Source of the DNA: Streptomyces sp. CA-210063
GTDB lineage: Bacteria; Actinomycetota; Actinomycetes; Streptomycetales; Streptomycetaceae
DNA: 64,000 nt
Reading direction: 5' to 3'
Assembly (NCBI RefSeq): GCF_024612015.1
Contig: NZ_CP102512.1
Coordinates: forward strand, 10,602,001-10,666,000
Shown here: piece by piece, positions 61,960 to 64,000 of the stretch
How the letters are laid out: every line of letters begins with the position of its first letter
Numbering within the stretch: position 1 is the stretch's first letter
Made by a program: the position numbers and the translations under genes
The notes under the pieces: generated by a model
Told to the model about the DNA's origin: nothing
The model's database searches: none
The model's input: the letters and a program-made list of their open reading frames with translations, nothing else

Positions 61960-62562
61960 ATGTCTGTCGCCTCCCAGTCGGTCGGACGGCGCGAGCGGAA
62001 CAAGCAGGAGAAATTCGACCGCATTGTCGCTGCCGCCACTGAGCTGTTCGCCGAACACGGCGTCGATGAGGTCACGACCCAGCAGATCGCCGACAAGGCC
62101 GACATCGGCACCGGGACCCTGTTCCTTTATGCCAAGACCAAGGGTGAACTCCTCCTGCTTGTGCAGAACGCCAAGTACGCCGAAGCACTTGAGCAGGGCC
62201 GGGCGGACGCCGAGGTCATCCCGGGCGTGCTGGACGCGGTGATGGCGATCGTCCGGCCGATCGTGGAGTGCAACCGCACCCAGATCGACAACGGACGCAC
62301 TTACCTGCGAGAGATGGTCTTCGGCGACCCCGAGGAGCCCCGGCACAGCGCGGCACTCGCCATCGTCGCGCAGGCCGAGGAGGCCATCGCCGCCGTGCTG
62401 CGCCGAGACGAGCGGGTCACGGAGGGCGACGCCGCGACGTTGGCACACATCGTGTCCGCCGTGATGTTCCTCAGCACGGCGGCGAGCGTGAACATCGCCC
62501 TGAGCGTCGAGGAGATCGTGCAGGACATCCGGAGGCAGGTCGACGTCCTGCTGCCTCGCTGA
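61960..62562 (+). CDS. TetR family transcriptional regulator, 200 aa
   Basis: DNA-binding domain: FDRIVAAATELFAEHGVDEV then TTQQIADKADIGTGTLFLYA, KTKGELLLLV. Ligand domain: TQIDNGRTYLREMVFGDPEE. It is a paralogue of the TetR at 55935, with conserved spacing and motif order. TGGAGGA lies 7-9 bp before the ATG. It should bind the 13-bp inverted repeat upstream and control the divergent SDR. Confidence 0.9.
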   Translation: MSVASQSVGRRERNKQEKFDRIVAAATELFAEHGVDEVTTQQIADKADIGTGTLFLYAKTKGELLLLVQNAKYAEALEQGRADAEVIPGVLDAVMAIVRPIVECNRTQIDNGRTYLREMVFGDPEEPRHSAALAIVAQAEEAIAAVLRRDERVTEGDAATLAHIVSAVMFLSTAASVNIALSVEEIVQDIRRQVDVLLPR

Positions 62563-63114
62563 AGCGTGGCCCAGCCTCAGGGCCGGGCGATCATCAGGCT
62601 GGTCTTCGGCTGCGTCATGGCTCTGATCCTGACCGCGGCGGCGCCTTCGGCTCCCACATCGCCTGTATGTCTCTTCCCCGCCCGCCGGTTGCGCCGCCTT
62701 TGCTGTCGGCGACGGCCGCTGGACGAGAGCGCGGAAGTCCGGGTCCTCGTAGAGATAAGGTGGCGGACACGACCGTCCGTTCCGCGACAGCGCGAATCGC
62801 GGAGGCCCCACTCGGCGGAGTTGGCCGATCGCCTTCTCCACAAGGCCGGCTTTGCCTTGGTCTGCTGACGGCGACAGCCGCCGCTGTCTGGCCGGGACCG
62901 GACATCATGCCGTCCAAGGCTGCGGGGCCGCCCCCGCAGCACGCTCATGAGGGGGCGGCGGAGGCAGACGTCGCCCCCCCCCCGCGCCGACGACAACACC
63001 AGACCCCCGCCAGTCCCTCGGTAAGCGATCAATGACCCCGAACCCGTACGGTCGCGGACTGGCGGCCTGTGGTTCGATCGGCGGGAGTTCACCGCACCGG
63101 AATCACGTTGGCGT
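62563..63114. other. Intergenic region, nothing recognised
   Basis: About 550 bp between the TetR and LysR genes. It contains a homopolymeric C run near 62977-62987. Open frames have poor family resemblance and no gene is supported. Confidence 0.45.
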
Positions 63115-64000
63115 TCACTCCGGCATCAGCTCGTCGGCCCGTTCGGCGACCTCATGCTGTAGAGCAGCCCATAGGGCGCGCACGGCGGGGTGTGTCACGG
63201 CCTCGCGGCGGACGGCCAGGGTGATGGGGAGCCGGATGTCGATCTCGTCGGCGAGGAGTCGGCGCAGTTGCGTCCGCTGGGTCATGAAGGCCGGCAGGAC
63301 GCCGATGCCGGCGCCCTGCCGGGTGGCTTCGAGCTGGGCGAAGACGTTCGTCGAGGAGAAGGCCGCAGTCATTCCGGGGAGGTGGCGTTCGATGTCGAGG
63401 TCGCCGACCTGCAGCATCGACTCGATGTAGAAGATGAGCGGGTGCTCGCGCAGCTCGGCCACCGTCTCCGGCCGGCCGTACTTGGACAGGTAGTCGTCGC
63501 AGGCGTAGAGCCCCAGCGTGTAGTCGGTGAGGTGCTCGGTCACCAGGCGGCTGCTGGAGGGAACGCCGATGACGAGAGCGAGATCGAAACCGGACGGGCG
63601 CAGAGCGAGCTGCCGTGTCGCGGTGATGAGCTCGACCTGGAGGCGGGGGTGCCGGCGGCGTACCCGTACGAGGGCGGGTGTGGCGAAGGCGGTACCGAAG
63701 CCGTCGGGTGCGCTGACGCGCACCGTACCGTGCAGGGACGGCGAGTCCTGACCCGCCACGGTGTCGGCGACGCGGTCGACGGCCTCCTCGATCGAACGCG
63801 CGTGCTCCGAGACCGCTCTCCCGATGTCCGTCAGCGTCCATCCCTCCGGGCCGCGCTCGATGAGGCGCAGGCCGATGCTCTTCTCCAATGCGGCGACACG
63901 GCGTGACACGGTGGTGTGATCCACGCCGAGCGCGTCGGCGGCTGTCACCAGGCGTCCGGTACGGGACAGCGCGAGCAGATAACGCAGATCGTCCGCGCGC
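63115..64000 (-). CDS. LysR family transcriptional regulator, N-terminus outside window
   Basis: The frame is open to the right edge. It holds the LysR winged helix (GRLVTAADALGVDHTTVSRR, VAALEKSIGLRLIERG) and the inducer-binding domain (GTVRVSAPDGFGTAFATPAL, QLEATRQGAGIGVLPAFMTQ). The stop is at 63115. The N-terminal residues at the edge read RADDLRYLLALSRTG, so only about ten residues are missing. No target gene is visible in the window. Confidence 0.88.
   Translation of the reverse strand, partial: RADDLRYLLALSRTGRLVTAADALGVDHTTVSRRVAALEKSIGLRLIERGPEGWTLTDIGRAVSEHARSIEEAVDRVADTVAGQDSPSLHGTVRVSAPDGFGTAFATPALVRVRRRHPRLQVELITATRQLALRPSGFDLALVIGVPSSSRLVTEHLTDYTLGLYACDDYLSKYGRPETVAELREHPLIFYIESMLQVGDLDIERHLPGMTAAFSSTNVFAQLEATRQGAGIGVLPAFMTQRTQLRRLLADEIDIRLPITLAVRREAVTHPAVRALWAALQHEVAERADELMPE

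Noticed and set aside
62977..62987. C homopolymer as a phase-variable switch
   Set aside because: It lies in a region with no supportable gene, so there is no frame to switch.

Overview
The window is GC-rich actinobacterial DNA, almost certainly Streptomyces. Start codons are often GTG or TTG, Shine-Dalgarno sites are strong, and the families are typical of that genus: an HTH-STAND ATPase, a Tat-exported lipoprotein oxidase, an ECF41 sigma factor, L,D-transpeptidase, MmyB-like XRE and Uma2 proteins, and many TetR regulators. Intact accessory genes alternate with an unusual number of truncated, frameshifted or fused gene remnants and transposase scraps. That mix suggests a chromosome arm or another region of heavy insertion and deletion, not the core chromosome. 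No rRNA, tRNA or CRISPR array was seen.

Left part (1-26.2 kb): the N-terminal part of a STAND ATPase; a secreted subtilase with a hairpin-rich leader; a divergent NmrA/AraC pair; a Tat-lipoprotein amine oxidase; a luciferase-like monooxygenase; a deletion scar joining an SDR tail to a TetR tail; a DUF418 membrane protein; a response regulator/histidine kinase pair; MarR; a propeller lipoprotein; a metallo-beta-lactamase-fold hydrolase; a mutilated CYP102-like P450-reductase fusion; and a LuxR-type STAND regulator.

Middle part (26.2-41.6 kb): a mosaic of fragments (FemX chimera, tyrosine recombinase, Uma2, WD40, XRE, Ser/Thr kinase-DnaJ, IS21 istA and istB) around intact genes for GNAT, L,D-transpeptidase, DUF4037, DUF3626, an FAD oxidoreductase coupled to an ECF41 sigma factor, a methyltransferase and a 416-residue unknown protein.

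Terpene locus (41.6-43.7 kb): a short-chain cis-prenyltransferase of the Rv1086 type is followed 17 bp later by a class I terpene synthase with a variant NSE motif. This compact pair could make a Z-configured prenyl diphosphate and cyclise it. It is flanked by transposon debris and is the best candidate for a functional, poorly described system here.

Transposon graveyard (43.8-52.1 kb): a WYL regulator/VOC pair, then broken IS481, IS5 and other transposases, a DUF1963-like gene with an in-frame amber codon, and a prpE gene broken three ways. An 88-bp element occurs twice. Its ten differences are all transitions, and two pairs of them are compensatory in predicted stems.

Right part (52.3-64 kb): a probable catabolic or detoxification locus with three alpha/beta hydrolases, a zinc-less quinone-type oxidoreductase, an EthD-like protein, an enoyl-CoA hydratase/isomerase, an SDR and three TetR regulators. 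Two of the TetRs are clear paralogues and two of the hydrolases are clear paralogues, so the locus seems to have grown by module duplication. Each TetR promoter region carries an obvious palindrome. A LysR gene runs off the right edge.
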